Part shown: piece after piece, positions 1-8,686 of the stretch
Layout: every line of letters starts with the position of its first letter
Numbering within the stretch: the stretch's first letter is position 1
Assembly (NCBI RefSeq): GCF_016901225.1
Contig: NZ_JAFEUL010000025.1
Coordinates: 1-46,918 of the forward strand
Length of the DNA stretch: 46,918 nt
Direction: 5' to 3'
DNA from: Actibacterium sp. 188UL27-1
GTDB lineage: Bacteria > Pseudomonadota > Alphaproteobacteria > Rhodobacterales > Rhodobacteraceae
Notes under the pieces: model-generated
Databases searched by the model: none
Seen by the model: only the letters and a program-made list of their open reading frames with translations
Told to the model about the DNA's origin: nothing
Translations under genes and position numbers: made by a program

Positions 1-245
1 TTTTCCGGTTGGCGTTGCCTTTTTGGGCGGCTTTTGCAGTTTTGGGTATCGTCAGTAAACGATCGTTTGTAAATGGATGCAAGGGGGTGCGCTGTGGCGG
101 GGCTGCTGCATACGCCCTTTGTTTTATGGGCGCGGCGCAACGACAGGGCGATGGCGGTGTATCGCGCGGGTGTGGTTAATGCAGGGCAGGGGAGGGGGTT
201 GAAAAAACCCTTGGGTCGCCCGCAAAAGCCGCATATTTTGCGCAT

Positions 246-1304
246 ATGATGCCTGAAGCCTCTGACAAAGCTGGTGAATTCAAGGAACCTGCCGATAGAT
301 CAGGGCAGCCGCTGGAGGACGATCTGTGGGTTTTGCCGGGTCCAATCAAAGACGCACCGGATGATGAGCCGCCGGGCCCGAGGGCGGGCGCAAGCGAAGC
401 CGGGATCCTCACGGACTGGCGAGAGGCGGAGGCCGGTTTGGCCGCGGCGCTTGCGCGTGTGGCGGGTCGGCTTGGCGCCCTCGATGATCGCCTCGGGCGC
501 GGGCCGGACGGCTGGCATCACCGGCTGGCGCTGCTCGAAGCGGCGGATCTGAGCTGGATCTCGGGCGATCGGATCCCGCCGGATCGGCTGGCGCTTTGGA
601 TCTCTCTCCGGCTGTCGGGCGTTCAAGACGATACGGCCGCGTTGTCCCGCGCGGGCTGGGCGGTGCGACGGCTGACCGGGGGGCCGGGGCCCGAGGCGGG
701 ACTGGCCACCTTTCTCGGCCGCCATGATCCGGAGACGCTGGATCCCGAAGCCGACCGCCTGGCCGACCGCGCCGGCAGTTGGACCGATCTGATGGCCGAG
801 GCGCAGGACCTGCACCCGATCACACGCGCCTGCATGGGGTTTCATCTGTGGCGCCTGGCGGGCCTGGGACAGCTGGATGACCAGATGGAAGCTGCCGTCA
901 CCGCCGCCCGGATCGCCGCAAGTGATGGAGTGGGCGCCGTGTTTGCGCCCCTGGCCATGGGCGGGGCAGGGGCCTTGCGGGCGAACGGATCTGTCGCCGC
1001 GCGCCTGGCCCGCTGGCTTGACGGGATGAGCAGCGCAACCCTGACCGCCATGCGCCATCTCGATGAGATCGAGGCCTGGTCCGTCCGGGCCCAAACCGCC
1101 ATGGTCAAACGTTCCGGCCGCACTCCCCCAGCTTTGCGCGCGCTGCTCACCGAATGGCCGCTGATCTCCGCCCCCCTGGCCGAGGCCGCCACAGGCGCCA
1201 GCCGCGCTGCCATACAACGCAACCTCACATGGATGCAGCAAATCGGCCTCATCCGAGAAATCACAGGACACAAAAGGTTCCAAATGTGGACCGCAAAAAC
1301 CTGA
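246..1304 (+). CDS. RHE_PE00001-like plasmid protein with C-terminal HTH
   Basis: A 352-residue cytoplasmic protein resembling the RHE_PE00001 family (DUF1612-like body plus helix-turn-helix), typically found beside DUF1403 and ScpB genes on alphaproteobacterial repABC plasmids. The N-terminal 50 residues are acidic and low complexity. The middle is an Ala/Leu/Arg-rich helical body. The last 60 residues read as a winged helix: AATGASRAAIQRNLTWMQQI followed by a wing ending REITGHKRFQMW. There is no transmembrane segment or signal peptide. Two ATGs lie in tandem (246 and 249) and neither has a clear Shine-Dalgarno, so the start could shift by one codon. The 262 bp downstream to the next gene hold nothing I can identify. 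Its role is unknown; a DNA-binding function in plasmid maintenance is inferred from the HTH and the neighbours only. Confidence 0.75.
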   Translation: MMPEASDKAGEFKEPADRSGQPLEDDLWVLPGPIKDAPDDEPPGPRAGASEAGILTDWREAEAGLAAALARVAGRLGALDDRLGRGPDGWHHRLALLEAADLSWISGDRIPPDRLALWISLRLSGVQDDTAALSRAGWAVRRLTGGPGPEAGLATFLGRHDPETLDPEADRLADRAGSWTDLMAEAQDLHPITRACMGFHLWRLAGLGQLDDQMEAAVTAARIAASDGVGAVFAPLAMGGAGALRANGSVAARLARWLDGMSSATLTAMRHLDEIEAWSVRAQTAMVKRSGRTPPALRALLTEWPLISAPLAEAATGASRAAIQRNLTWMQQIGLIREITGHKRFQMWTAKT

Positions 1305-1566
1305 GCCAAAACGAACCCCCAGAGCACCCCAGACAATGCGAGAAACCCTCCATTCGGAAATGGCAAAGCGACCGCTCAGCAAAGTACAACCCCACCCAAG
1401 AACACGACCCTTAACGCACCCGGACCAATCCGGCGAAAAAGCCGAAGCCGAGCAGTCCTAAATGCGCGATAAGGCAAACTTATTGGACATAGTAGAGAGC
1501 CGCAGGGTGGGGCGGTTTGCACATCATATCGTGGACGTAAGCGCCGTACTGCGATAGTCTTGTGGC

Positions 1567-2451
1567 ATGACATACCAGCCTGCCACTATCTCGGACGACC
1601 TGATCAACCTACCGAAATTTCCGGGGTGGGTCACCTCATTGCGACCGGAAACCCTTGAAGATGTGGCGTTTTTGTCGGGCGCCGCGCTCAGTCATCTGCA
1701 TCTTGTGTTGAGCCGAGTTGACCTCCCCCATGCCTTGTTGCGGGACCGGCTCGCGCTGCGTGCGGCAGAGGCCTGTGTCGCGTTTTCTGGCCGCCCGGAG
1801 CGGGCAGGGGAGCTGCGCGACGCGGTACACCTATTGCGGCCCGGCGATCTTCCCGGACCAGCGGGCGAAACCTACCTTGCCTGGCGGCGTGCGGCGGAGC
1901 GGCCGGTGTCGATCAAGACTTTGGGACGAGCCTTGCCGGCCTTCGAGCCGGGCCAGATTGCCGGGTGGCTGGATACAGGGCAGGGAATGCCGGTAGCCCG
2001 TGCCGCGATGGTGCTGGAGGCGGTGCTGACCAAAGCGCCTCGGTCCGATGTGCCGGCGTTGATCCTCGCGGATATAGCCCTCGCCCAAGCTCTCGGTTGG
2101 GATCATCTGATGCCTCTGCTGGCGACTGGCCTGAAACGGGCTGACCTGCGCAAGCAAGGCGATGATCTTCGCTTCGCCTGTTATCGCTCGCTGATCTCGT
2201 CGGTCCTTGAGGCCGTGCGTCTCTCCGTCGACCTCGCGCGGCGGGCGGCGCATCTCAAGGCGGTCGCACCCAAGCTGCGGGCCAAGGGGGCGGGCGACGC
2301 GGTCAAGATGTTCCTGACCCGCGATGCTATGGCGCCTTCGGCTTTGCCCTTGACGGATCGCGCCGCGCGGCGGCTCTGCGACCGGCTGGTCGACCTCGGC
2401 GCGGTGCACGAGCTGACCGGGCGCGACACCTTCCGGTTTTACGGGGTCTAG
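1567..2451 (+). CDS. DUF1403 family protein
   Basis: A 294-residue protein with the DUF1403 signature near the N-terminus (FPGWVTSLRPETLEDVAFLSG) and an all-helical body. The function of DUF1403 is not known; members usually sit directly before a ScpB gene on large alphaproteobacterial plasmids, as here, where only 2 bp separate the stop from the scpB ATG. The C-terminal 40 residues (LCDRLVDLGAVHELTGRDTF) look like the last helix and wing of a winged-helix domain. They resemble the end of the upstream protein, where the corresponding wing is REITGHKRFQMW. The ATG is preceded by no strong ribosome binding site. Coupling to scpB suggests a shared role in replicon segregation or organisation, which is inference. 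Confidence 0.8.
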   Translation: MTYQPATISDDLINLPKFPGWVTSLRPETLEDVAFLSGAALSHLHLVLSRVDLPHALLRDRLALRAAEACVAFSGRPERAGELRDAVHLLRPGDLPGPAGETYLAWRRAAERPVSIKTLGRALPAFEPGQIAGWLDTGQGMPVARAAMVLEAVLTKAPRSDVPALILADIALAQALGWDHLMPLLATGLKRADLRKQGDDLRFACYRSLISSVLEAVRLSVDLARRAAHLKAVAPKLRAKGAGDAVKMFLTRDAMAPSALPLTDRAARRLCDRLVDLGAVHELTGRDTFRFYGV

Positions 2452-2453
2452 CG

Positions 2454-3065
2454 ATGGCGAAGGATCGCTCTGACCCCGAACTGGATCGCGAGTTGCCCGA
2501 CCTGCCACCCGAGCTGCGCTGGCGTGAATGGATGCGCCGGATCGAGGCGGTGCTCTTTGCCTCAGCTTCGCCGGTGCCGCGCGACGACCTGGCACGCGTG
2601 GTGGGGCAGGGGGCTTCGGTCGACCTTCTGGTCGAGGACCTCGCCGCAGATCTGGAAGGGCGGGCCTTCGAGATCGCCCAGGTCGCTGGCGGCTGGATGT
2701 TCCGCACGCGCGCCACCTACGCCCCCGCGATCCGCGCGGCGGCAGATATCGGGGACCAATTGCTGGACCTGAGCGAATTCGACGTCGCGGTCCTGGCCGC
2801 CATCGCCTACCACCAGCCGATCACCCGCGACGCACTGAAGGATATCTTCGGCAAGGAAATCAGCCGCGACCTGATCGGCCGACTGCATGTGCGCGACCTG
2901 ATCGGGACCGGGCCAAGGTCGCCTCGGCGCGGCGCTCCCTATACCTTCGTCACCACAGAGCAGTTCCTCGTCGCCTTCGGGTTGGAGAGCCTTCTCGATC
3001 TTCCCGATCGGGAGCAGTTGGAGGATGCAGGCGTGGTAGGTGCAGCTGAGCCGAGTACCCTGTAA
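2454..3065 (+). CDS. scpB: SMC-Scp complex subunit ScpB, plasmid-type paralog
   Basis: A 203-residue ScpB-like protein. ScpB proteins are kite subunits with two winged-helix domains that bind the kleisin ScpA in the SMC condensin. Visible here are a first wHTH (residues about 20-90, RRIEAVLFASASPVPRDDLA), then the conserved second wHTH (LSEFDVAVLAAIAYHQPITR, then KEISRDLIGRLHVRDLIGTG) ending in the typical PYTFVTTEQFLVAFGL. The length fits the family. No scpA or smc gene is present in the window, so it would have to act with chromosomal partners or in a different complex. It is the last gene of the + strand backbone cluster and converges on gajB, with 84 bp between the stops. Confidence 0.85.
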   Translation: MAKDRSDPELDRELPDLPPELRWREWMRRIEAVLFASASPVPRDDLARVVGQGASVDLLVEDLAADLEGRAFEIAQVAGGWMFRTRATYAPAIRAAADIGDQLLDLSEFDVAVLAAIAYHQPITRDALKDIFGKEISRDLIGRLHVRDLIGTGPRSPRRGAPYTFVTTEQFLVAFGLESLLDLPDREQLEDAGVVGAAEPSTL

Positions 3066-3149
3066 AATTGCCGCGCGTCAGCTGCACAGCCCATGGATAT
3101 CGGCATTCTAACAAAAGCATATGTTCGCTGTCGCCGCTACGCAGTTTTC

Positions 3150-4931
3150 CTATTGATCGAGGCGTGCGGCAAGTTCGGTCACGAAAGGCGACGGGCGCGA
3201 GCTAGAATGCATGATGTGTACTTCCGATTTGGCCCGCGTAAATCCCACGTAGAAAAGGCGTCGAGCTTCCAACTTCTGTGACGGGGTGGAATCGTTTCTC
3301 GGAATCCTCCCCTGATCCATACCAAACATGATGACGATCGGGAATTCTCGACCTTTGGCACTGTGAAGTGTTGAAAGATGCAGGCTGTCGTTCCCTTCGC
3401 TTTGGCCGGCGAACTGACTGACAGTCATATCTTCACAATCTTTGCCTGCTTGGGTGCGCGCGATGAAAGTGTCCAGTGTTTCGCCCTCATCTTTCATTGA
3501 GCGGCACTTGACCATCAGGTCTTTGATGATTGCCGCGCGAACATCTGACAGCCATTTTCTCAGTACCAAGGTGCCATCGCGCCGCGACCAGAGGCATTGC
3601 ATTAGCGCTCGTTGGAAGGCGAGGTGCAACTCGGGTGTGTTGATCTCTTCGGCGAACAGGCGTGCGCCTTCGTTGACCAGATGGTTGAAACGCGGTGTTC
3701 CTGTTTGCCATCCACCCGAACACCATTTTGCACAGCTCTCCAGCCAGCGCATCAAGCGGCTCGCGCGAGGATATATTGCGTTCGTATCAGTTCTGATAAC
3801 TGACAAGCCGACCTGCTGGGCCACTTCGGCAACCTTGTCACCTAGCCAGGCAGCTGGGTAGAGGATAGCGATGTCTCCGGGCTCCAAATCCGGATGTCGT
3901 TTGGCGATGTCAGCGATGACTGTCCTGAACGCCTCTGCGGCCTGGTGTTCGTAACTACCCTGCTGAGGGTGAAAATAGACCGTGCCTTCCTCTGCACCGT
4001 CAACCGCCTTGTAGTCTCGCGCTTCGCCAAGCGCAAAATTGGATGCTTCTACAATCTTCGATCCAGATCGGTAGTTTAGTCGCAACCGCACACATTCGAC
4101 ATCATCAAGGGCCGCCAGCTCGCGAAGAAGCTGCGGGTTCGCCCCGTTGAATTCATAGATGGATTGGTCTGCGTCTCCGACTGCGAAAAGCCTCATCCCG
4201 GTGCTGAAACACAGGCCCATGACCATACGATGGAGCGCTCTTCCGAGGTCTTGATATTCATCGACAACAAGGACCGGGTACTTGGCGAGAATGGCGCGCT
4301 GCAGCCATTCATGCTCGCGCAGCGCTCTGACGGCGAGAAGAGGCATATCGTCAAAATCAATTCGCCCCATTGCCCTGAGTTCGGCCTCAAAGGCCTCCAC
4401 CAATGCGGCCATCTCGGGATCAGTTCCATACCATTCCGCGCTGCTTCTGTTCAGAATGGATCGACGGTAGGTGCCCATCGTGAAATCGAGCTGTTGTGGG
4501 TTATCACGCCCGCCAATCACCTTCCTATAAGCGGCTTCCAATGCTTGACGCCGCTCCGCGCGAGTTGCGACGCAAAACTCGTCGGGGAGCCCCATTTCGG
4601 CTGCCTTGGCATACGGTAGGACGATCTGTGTTAGGGAGAAGGAGTGGACAGTCCCAATAAACGCTCTTCTTCCGGCCTCAATTCCGAGCGCTGATAGCCT
4701 GGTTTCGAGCTCCCGGGCGCATTCATTGTTGTAGGTGATGCAGGCGAGGCCCCGTGGCTCCTGAATATCTTCGGCCAGCAGACGTGCCAATTTGACGGTC
4801 AAGGTCTTTGTCTTCCCGCTACCTGGCCCGGCAAGGACAACACAGTGTCCTTGAGATTCGTAGGCGGCCCATTGTGCGGGATTAGCCCGTAGATCTTCGG
4901 CAGCTTTCAGGTAGATGGACGCGTCAGACAC
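3150..4931 (-). CDS. gajB: Gabija GajB-like UvrD/PcrA superfamily 1 helicase
   Basis: A 593-residue SF1A helicase, somewhat longer than the roughly 490-residue Bacillus GajB. Motifs in order: Q motif (PAQWAAYE, 18-25), Walker A (GPGSGKTKT, 35-43), motif Ia (ITYNNECARELETR), Walker B (VVDEYQD, 222-228), motif III (VGDADQSIYEFNGA, 251-264), motif IV region (LRLNYRSG), motif V (STLHSAKGREFP) and motif VI (RRLFYVGFTRAKSEVHI) near the C-terminus. In Gabija, GajB assembles with GajA and is thought to be activated by DNA ends made during phage replication. Its start overlaps the gajA stop by 8 bp, a strong sign of translational coupling. The pairing with a class 2 OLD nuclease gene is what separates it from a housekeeping UvrD. 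All helicase motifs look intact. Confidence 0.88.
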   Translation of the reverse strand: MSDASIYLKAAEDLRANPAQWAAYESQGHCVVLAGPGSGKTKTLTVKLARLLAEDIQEPRGLACITYNNECARELETRLSALGIEAGRRAFIGTVHSFSLTQIVLPYAKAAEMGLPDEFCVATRAERRQALEAAYRKVIGGRDNPQQLDFTMGTYRRSILNRSSAEWYGTDPEMAALVEAFEAELRAMGRIDFDDMPLLAVRALREHEWLQRAILAKYPVLVVDEYQDLGRALHRMVMGLCFSTGMRLFAVGDADQSIYEFNGANPQLLRELAALDDVECVRLRLNYRSGSKIVEASNFALGEARDYKAVDGAEEGTVYFHPQQGSYEHQAAEAFRTVIADIAKRHPDLEPGDIAILYPAAWLGDKVAEVAQQVGLSVIRTDTNAIYPRASRLMRWLESCAKWCSGGWQTGTPRFNHLVNEGARLFAEEINTPELHLAFQRALMQCLWSRRDGTLVLRKWLSDVRAAIIKDLMVKCRSMKDEGETLDTFIARTQAGKDCEDMTVSQFAGQSEGNDSLHLSTLHSAKGREFPIVIMFGMDQGRIPRNDSTPSQKLEARRLFYVGFTRAKSEVHIMHSSSRPSPFVTELAARLDQ

Positions 4932-6729
4932 GTTTCACCACATGTCGGATAGCATCTTCGATATAGCGCGGGGGCTTTCGTCCTTCGATTTTAGAGGCAA
5001 GGCGTTGTGCAAAGCGCCCTTTCCCAACCACATCGATCAGCTTGAGCATCTGGTCGTGGTTGATACTGTCGTGATCAGCAGTCCAGGCATTGATCTGCGC
5101 TTGTCTCGCCTTGCTCCATTTTCCTTCGTTGAGCGTGTCGAGAATGTCAGCTGCGAACCCGTCTTCGTACAGATCTGTCTCAAGAGTGCGGATGTTCGTA
5201 TAAATGCCGAAATCTTCGAAGCGACCTGCGAGATCGTCTTCATCCTTGTTTTCGGCGATGTCTCCCAATTCTTTTGCGAGCGCTCTTGGGATTTTTTTTG
5301 TTCTGGCGCGCTCGATCGCGACCGCAAGTTTGATCCCTCGATTTACGGCCAAGGGTTTGCTCTTCGGCATTGGATCCCAATCTGTGATGATCGAGAAGGG
5401 TATGTCCAGGGAGGTCAAGAACTTCGCATAGGGCGTGAAATTTGTCCCGGCGACTGAGCACACGGTAATTCCGAGCATATCGAGCGAACAGCCAAGAGCC
5501 TCAGCGAAGAGTGGCACAAGGAACTTTTCTGCGTCGCCTTCGACCAAAATGATACCGCGGGCGAACAGCATCTCAGCACGCGTCACATCCAGATAACGCG
5601 TGAGATCGTCGACCTCATCATCTGTCAGTCTTATCGACGCTGTAGAGCAGCCGGTCGTGCCCTCGTCAGCTTTCTCTTTTAGCAAGAGAAGGGAACGCAA
5701 CGGAGCAACGCTGGCAATATGCGGCGAGTGCGAAGTCAGTAGCACTGACATTTGCTTCTGCTGATCAGGATTATCAACTGACTGAAAAAGGTGGCGATAA
5801 ACTGATCGTTGTAGATGCGGGTGAAGGTGGGCTTCAGGTTCTTCGATGGCCAATAGCGTATGATCGCGATGGTTCTCCGCAATCAGCCTGCTCAGTTCCA
5901 GCATCTTGAGGCTCAGGAACATGATGTTGGCCGAGCCGAGGCTTGCGTCATTGATGGACCGCCTGCCGTCATCGATCAGCAGCCTTATGCTACGAAAAAG
6001 GCGTGTGACATCGGTGGCGCCAAAGCCAAGTCGTGGTTTGACATCCTGCTTGGGGCCGCTCATGGCTGCAAAGAGTTGACCGAGGTCTGTCTCAAGATCC
6101 CCTACACTCGGGAAGGCCGTCAATTTTTCGGTGGCTTCCTCGATTGCTTCACCAATCTCATCAAGATCTGCCTGGTCGATGTCGGCGAAGGCTTCCTCGA
6201 TGAGCGGGCGTAGAGGCGATCGGCGCCACGCCGCGAGATCACCTTCAGCGTCACGAAGTGCTGGCAACAGGTCCATTGTCAGGCGGCGGCGGAGGTCATG
6301 GCCGAAACGTTTCGTCTCGCTTTCGCCGCCGAAACAGATGAACTCCAGATCGTTGTCCGATGTTGGCGCACGGCCCAATCCCGGTCGAGCGCGACATTCG
6401 TAGGTCAGGCGGACCGTGTCGGGGTCGTCGTCAAGGCGGAAGTCCGTGAGCAGAGCAAGGATATCGAGGTCAGTGTCAAATTCTTCGATTTCGACACCAA
6501 TGACTATCTTGTCGTCTTCTTCTGGGCCGCCAAGGCCGTCCCAGAAATCGGCGAGGCCAAGTTCACGGGCGCTGTCAGGCAGAGAGGGATCAAACAGCAA
6601 TCGGAGGGCATGCATCAGGTTGCTTTTGCCGACCTTGTTTTCGCCAACCACAACGACGTTCCCATCGAGGGCTACGTCCAATTTTGAAAAGTTCCGAAAG
6701 TTCTCAATCACAATCCGTGACAAGTGCAT
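4924..6729 (-). CDS. gajA: Gabija GajA-like OLD-family ATPase/TOPRIM nuclease (class 2 OLD)
   Basis: A 601-residue OLD-family protein. The ATPase half shows an N-terminal beta strand (RIVIENFRNF), Walker A (GENKVGKSN, 29-37), an ABC-like signature region (SLGSANIMFLSL, 263-274), Walker B with EEPEAHLHP (296-304) and an H-loop (TSHSPH, 332-337). The TOPRIM half has the catalytic Glu in LVEGDAEKFL (E397) and the metal-binding pair TDWD (D450, D452). In characterised Gabija the protein is a nucleotide-sensing DNA endonuclease forming a GajA-GajB supercomplex. Length matches GajA (about 580 residues). The ATG has a good GAGGTGA ribosome binding site and lies 16 bp after the fic stop; gajB overlaps its 3' end by 8 bp. 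No inactivating change is visible. Confidence 0.88.
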   Translation of the reverse strand: MHLSRIVIENFRNFSKLDVALDGNVVVVGENKVGKSNLMHALRLLFDPSLPDSARELGLADFWDGLGGPEEDDKIVIGVEIEEFDTDLDILALLTDFRLDDDPDTVRLTYECRARPGLGRAPTSDNDLEFICFGGESETKRFGHDLRRRLTMDLLPALRDAEGDLAAWRRSPLRPLIEEAFADIDQADLDEIGEAIEEATEKLTAFPSVGDLETDLGQLFAAMSGPKQDVKPRLGFGATDVTRLFRSIRLLIDDGRRSINDASLGSANIMFLSLKMLELSRLIAENHRDHTLLAIEEPEAHLHPHLQRSVYRHLFQSVDNPDQQKQMSVLLTSHSPHIASVAPLRSLLLLKEKADEGTTGCSTASIRLTDDEVDDLTRYLDVTRAEMLFARGIILVEGDAEKFLVPLFAEALGCSLDMLGITVCSVAGTNFTPYAKFLTSLDIPFSIITDWDPMPKSKPLAVNRGIKLAVAIERARTKKIPRALAKELGDIAENKDEDDLAGRFEDFGIYTNIRTLETDLYEDGFAADILDTLNEGKWSKARQAQINAWTADHDSINHDQMLKLIDVVGKGRFAQRLASKIEGRKPPRYIEDAIRHVVKRV

Positions 6730-6745
6730 ACAAGGTCACCTCGAT

Positions 6746-8284
6746 CTAAATCATTGTTTCTGCAAAGACGTGCTCGATCCGCGCCGTTTCGTCGTCGGTC
6801 AATGCCTTGAACTCATTGGTTCGAGCGCGACGCGACAGGGTGCCTCCGTTCTGTTGAAGGAAGCGAAACAACAGATCGATGGTGCGGTCAGGCATATCAA
6901 CAATGGCTTCGACCTGGCTGCGGAATGCATCGTAATTTCGAAGGAATGCTGTCTCGTACGGCAGGTCTTCTTCGATTGTCTTTTGGACGCATGAGTAGAG
7001 GAATTCTGCGTGTGGCGTCGCGTCGAAGAAGCGGTAGAAATCGCCTGTGTCGTTCAAGACCCGAACGTTGAATTTTTCCGTCGGCTCCCACTCGATGAGC
7101 GGCAGCAGTCGTGCTGAATAGCTCTCAAGAACCGTTCTATACTCATCTATGCGTTCTAGGATCGCGGCGGACACCGGAAAGACCACCCCTGGTGGGTTGA
7201 AGCCGCGTTCCGCCAGAACATGGTGGATCAGGTAACGGTGCAGCCGGCCGTTACCGTCTTCAAACGGGTGTATGTAGACAAAACCGAATGCGAGGATTGC
7301 AGCGGACACGATCTGGTCAGAGTGCCGAGACGCACCGTGATCAAAGGCGATCATCCCGTCAGTCAGGGACGGAAGATCTTCATGCCGGGCACTTATATGA
7401 TCAGGCAACGGCATCCTTGTTTCGCGGTCATGCTCGCCAACAAAACCGCCCTCGTCGCGGAAACCCAGCTTTATGAACCGGGCATCACCTATGACGATCC
7501 GTTGCAGTCGTAGCAGCTCATCGCGGTCGAGCGGCTGGCGACCGGCCTCGCCGATCGCACGGCCCCAACGCTGAATTCGGTCTTGTGGTGGACGCTCGCC
7601 TTCGATCGCGTAGCTGGAACGTGAGTCTTTGAGTAAAAGGAAAGCAGCCGTGCGCGCGAGCAAGTCCCGGGGGACGTCGGCGATGACCGCGCGGGCTCGA
7701 CTCGCCAGGTCCATCGCGATGAACTCGTCTAGCTTTTGCGTGCGAAAGACCAGCGGGCAGAAGTCTCTGGTTCCCGGCAGATTATTTTTAACGCGATATC
7801 GGGGAGCGTTTTCCCCTTCCGTCGCGAACTGTTGGTCGGGATCAACGACAGGCACGTAGCGACCGCCCTCTGCATCTGGCAGATTCAGTCGGCTTCCCGT
7901 TAGCCATTCAAACAGAAACCAGATGCGCCTTGCGTAGCTGCCGGTCGGCTTTTTGCGCACGATGTCAACAATGCCGTCAGGCCCGGTGGCCGCGAACAGC
8001 TTCGCGAGGACAGCAAGGTCAAGCCCTTCATATTTGAGAGCGAAGGTGAGGTGGCCATCCAGGTCTGCACTCGGGGCGTGGCGCGGCGTCAGGATGCGCC
8101 AAACCTCATCCTCAACGACCCGGTGATGGTTCCCGGTTGCCGAAAGTTTGCGGGGCAGTGGCACAGATAATCTGTAGGCGTCGATCAGTGCGCTGTAGCC
8201 TGCCAAGGTGGCGGTCTCAGGAAGGCGCCGCTCCTGAAAAACGGTTCTCGGGCCCGAAAAAAGTACCTGTTGGTCCGATGGCAT
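6746..8284 (-). CDS. Fic family protein (class II, self-inhibited AMPylase type)
   Basis: A 512-residue Fic/DOC protein. The catalytic loop HPFEDGNGRLHR (339-350) fits the HxFx(D/E)GNGRxxR consensus exactly, with the catalytic His at 339. An upstream SYAIEG (224-229) matches the (S/T)xxxE(G/N) inhibitory motif, which places it in class II, where the inhibitory helix is in the same chain N-terminal to the Fic core. The protein should therefore be an AMP transferase kept off by its own Glu228. The N-terminal 200 residues are a helical extension and the last 150 residues look like a winged-helix or helical tail. It is the first gene of a fic-gajA-gajB operon (16 bp to gajA). Its SD and ATG coincide with the last copy of a repeated leader element. 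Confidence 0.9.
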   Translation of the reverse strand: MPSDQQVLFSGPRTVFQERRLPETATLAGYSALIDAYRLSVPLPRKLSATGNHHRVVEDEVWRILTPRHAPSADLDGHLTFALKYEGLDLAVLAKLFAATGPDGIVDIVRKKPTGSYARRIWFLFEWLTGSRLNLPDAEGGRYVPVVDPDQQFATEGENAPRYRVKNNLPGTRDFCPLVFRTQKLDEFIAMDLASRARAVIADVPRDLLARTAAFLLLKDSRSSYAIEGERPPQDRIQRWGRAIGEAGRQPLDRDELLRLQRIVIGDARFIKLGFRDEGGFVGEHDRETRMPLPDHISARHEDLPSLTDGMIAFDHGASRHSDQIVSAAILAFGFVYIHPFEDGNGRLHRYLIHHVLAERGFNPPGVVFPVSAAILERIDEYRTVLESYSARLLPLIEWEPTEKFNVRVLNDTGDFYRFFDATPHAEFLYSCVQKTIEEDLPYETAFLRNYDAFRSQVEAIVDMPDRTIDLLFRFLQQNGGTLSRRARTNEFKALTDDETARIEHVFAETMI

Positions 8285-8395
8285 GAATTCCGTTCCCTTG
8301 GCGTGAATTTTTGCTGCAGAGCATTGCGTCCATGAAATCCGTTCCTAACACATGAAAAATGTTCTTGAATAGGTGTTATTCATGAAAAACGGTTC
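8282..8395 (-). promoter_or_regulatory. Four-copy GAAC...TTCATG repeat leader of the fic-gajA-gajB operon
   Basis: On the + strand four related 14-15 bp units occur at 8282-8295, 8331-8344, 8351-8364 and 8381-8395, each starting CATGAA and ending GTTC; read along the transcript they are GAAC-N2/3-WWTTCATG. Start-to-start spacings are 49, 20 and 30 bp, close to whole helical turns. The copy nearest the gene contains the fic start codon. The layout fits an operator array for a dimeric repressor/activator, for example the nearby XRE-ImmA protein. A second reading is possible because each unit resembles a ribosome site plus ATG: the most upstream ATG opens a 12-codon reading frame (8345-8383, - strand), so translational leader control cannot be excluded. 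Confidence 0.6.
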
Positions 8396-8479
8396 AAATT
8401 TACGCCGCAGTCCGGGCATGTCAGATCACGGATCGATCTGCGGCGATCGACCGACGATATTAAGAGGTCCTCCAACGAA

Positions 8480-8674
8480 CTACGCCGAGTAGAAGTTGTC
8501 TTCGTCAAAAGGACATTCATCCCGAAGCATGACCGCTCCGCGTTTCACCGAATTTTCTTCGGTGCCGAACACCTCCACAGAGTGCCGGCACCGGGTACAG
8601 GTGATGATGAGCCCCGGAACCGCGCCATAGTCACCATCCAGTTCCTCTTCTGAGACATCGATTTTCACGCGCAT
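8480..8674 (-). CDS. Small CxxC protein, unknown
   Basis: A 64-residue acidic protein (MRVKIDVSEEELDGDYGAVP at the N-terminus) with a CTRC pair at 27-30 and a third Cys in DECP near residue 53, which could bind a metal ion. No transmembrane segment. I do not recognise the family. The ATG lies 12 bp after the stop of the XRE-ImmA gene and reads in the same direction, so it is very likely the third gene of that operon; a 195-bp gap with the repeat leader separates it from fic. An accessory or antitoxin-like role is guesswork from the position alone. Confidence 0.65.
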   Translation of the reverse strand: MRVKIDVSEEELDGDYGAVPGLIITCTRCRHSVEVFGTEENSVKRGAVMLRDECPFDEDNFYSA

Positions 8675-8686
8675 GTGCCGACCCTA

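Noticed and set aside
300-1382. A 360-codon open frame on the - strand opposite the first gene
   Set aside because: It is the antisense of a GC-rich gene; its protein is Gly/Pro/Arg-rich with no domain, while the + strand frame shows an HTH and family match.
2454-3065. ScpB as part of a Wadjet/condensin-like defence system
   Set aside because: It has the ScpB sequence and no MukF/MukE/JetD-like partner; the next genes are Gabija, on the opposite strand.
8282-8395. The four repeats as a small CRISPR array
   Set aside because: Units are 14-15 bp, spacers of 35, 6 and 16 bp, no cas genes; a regulatory array is more likely.
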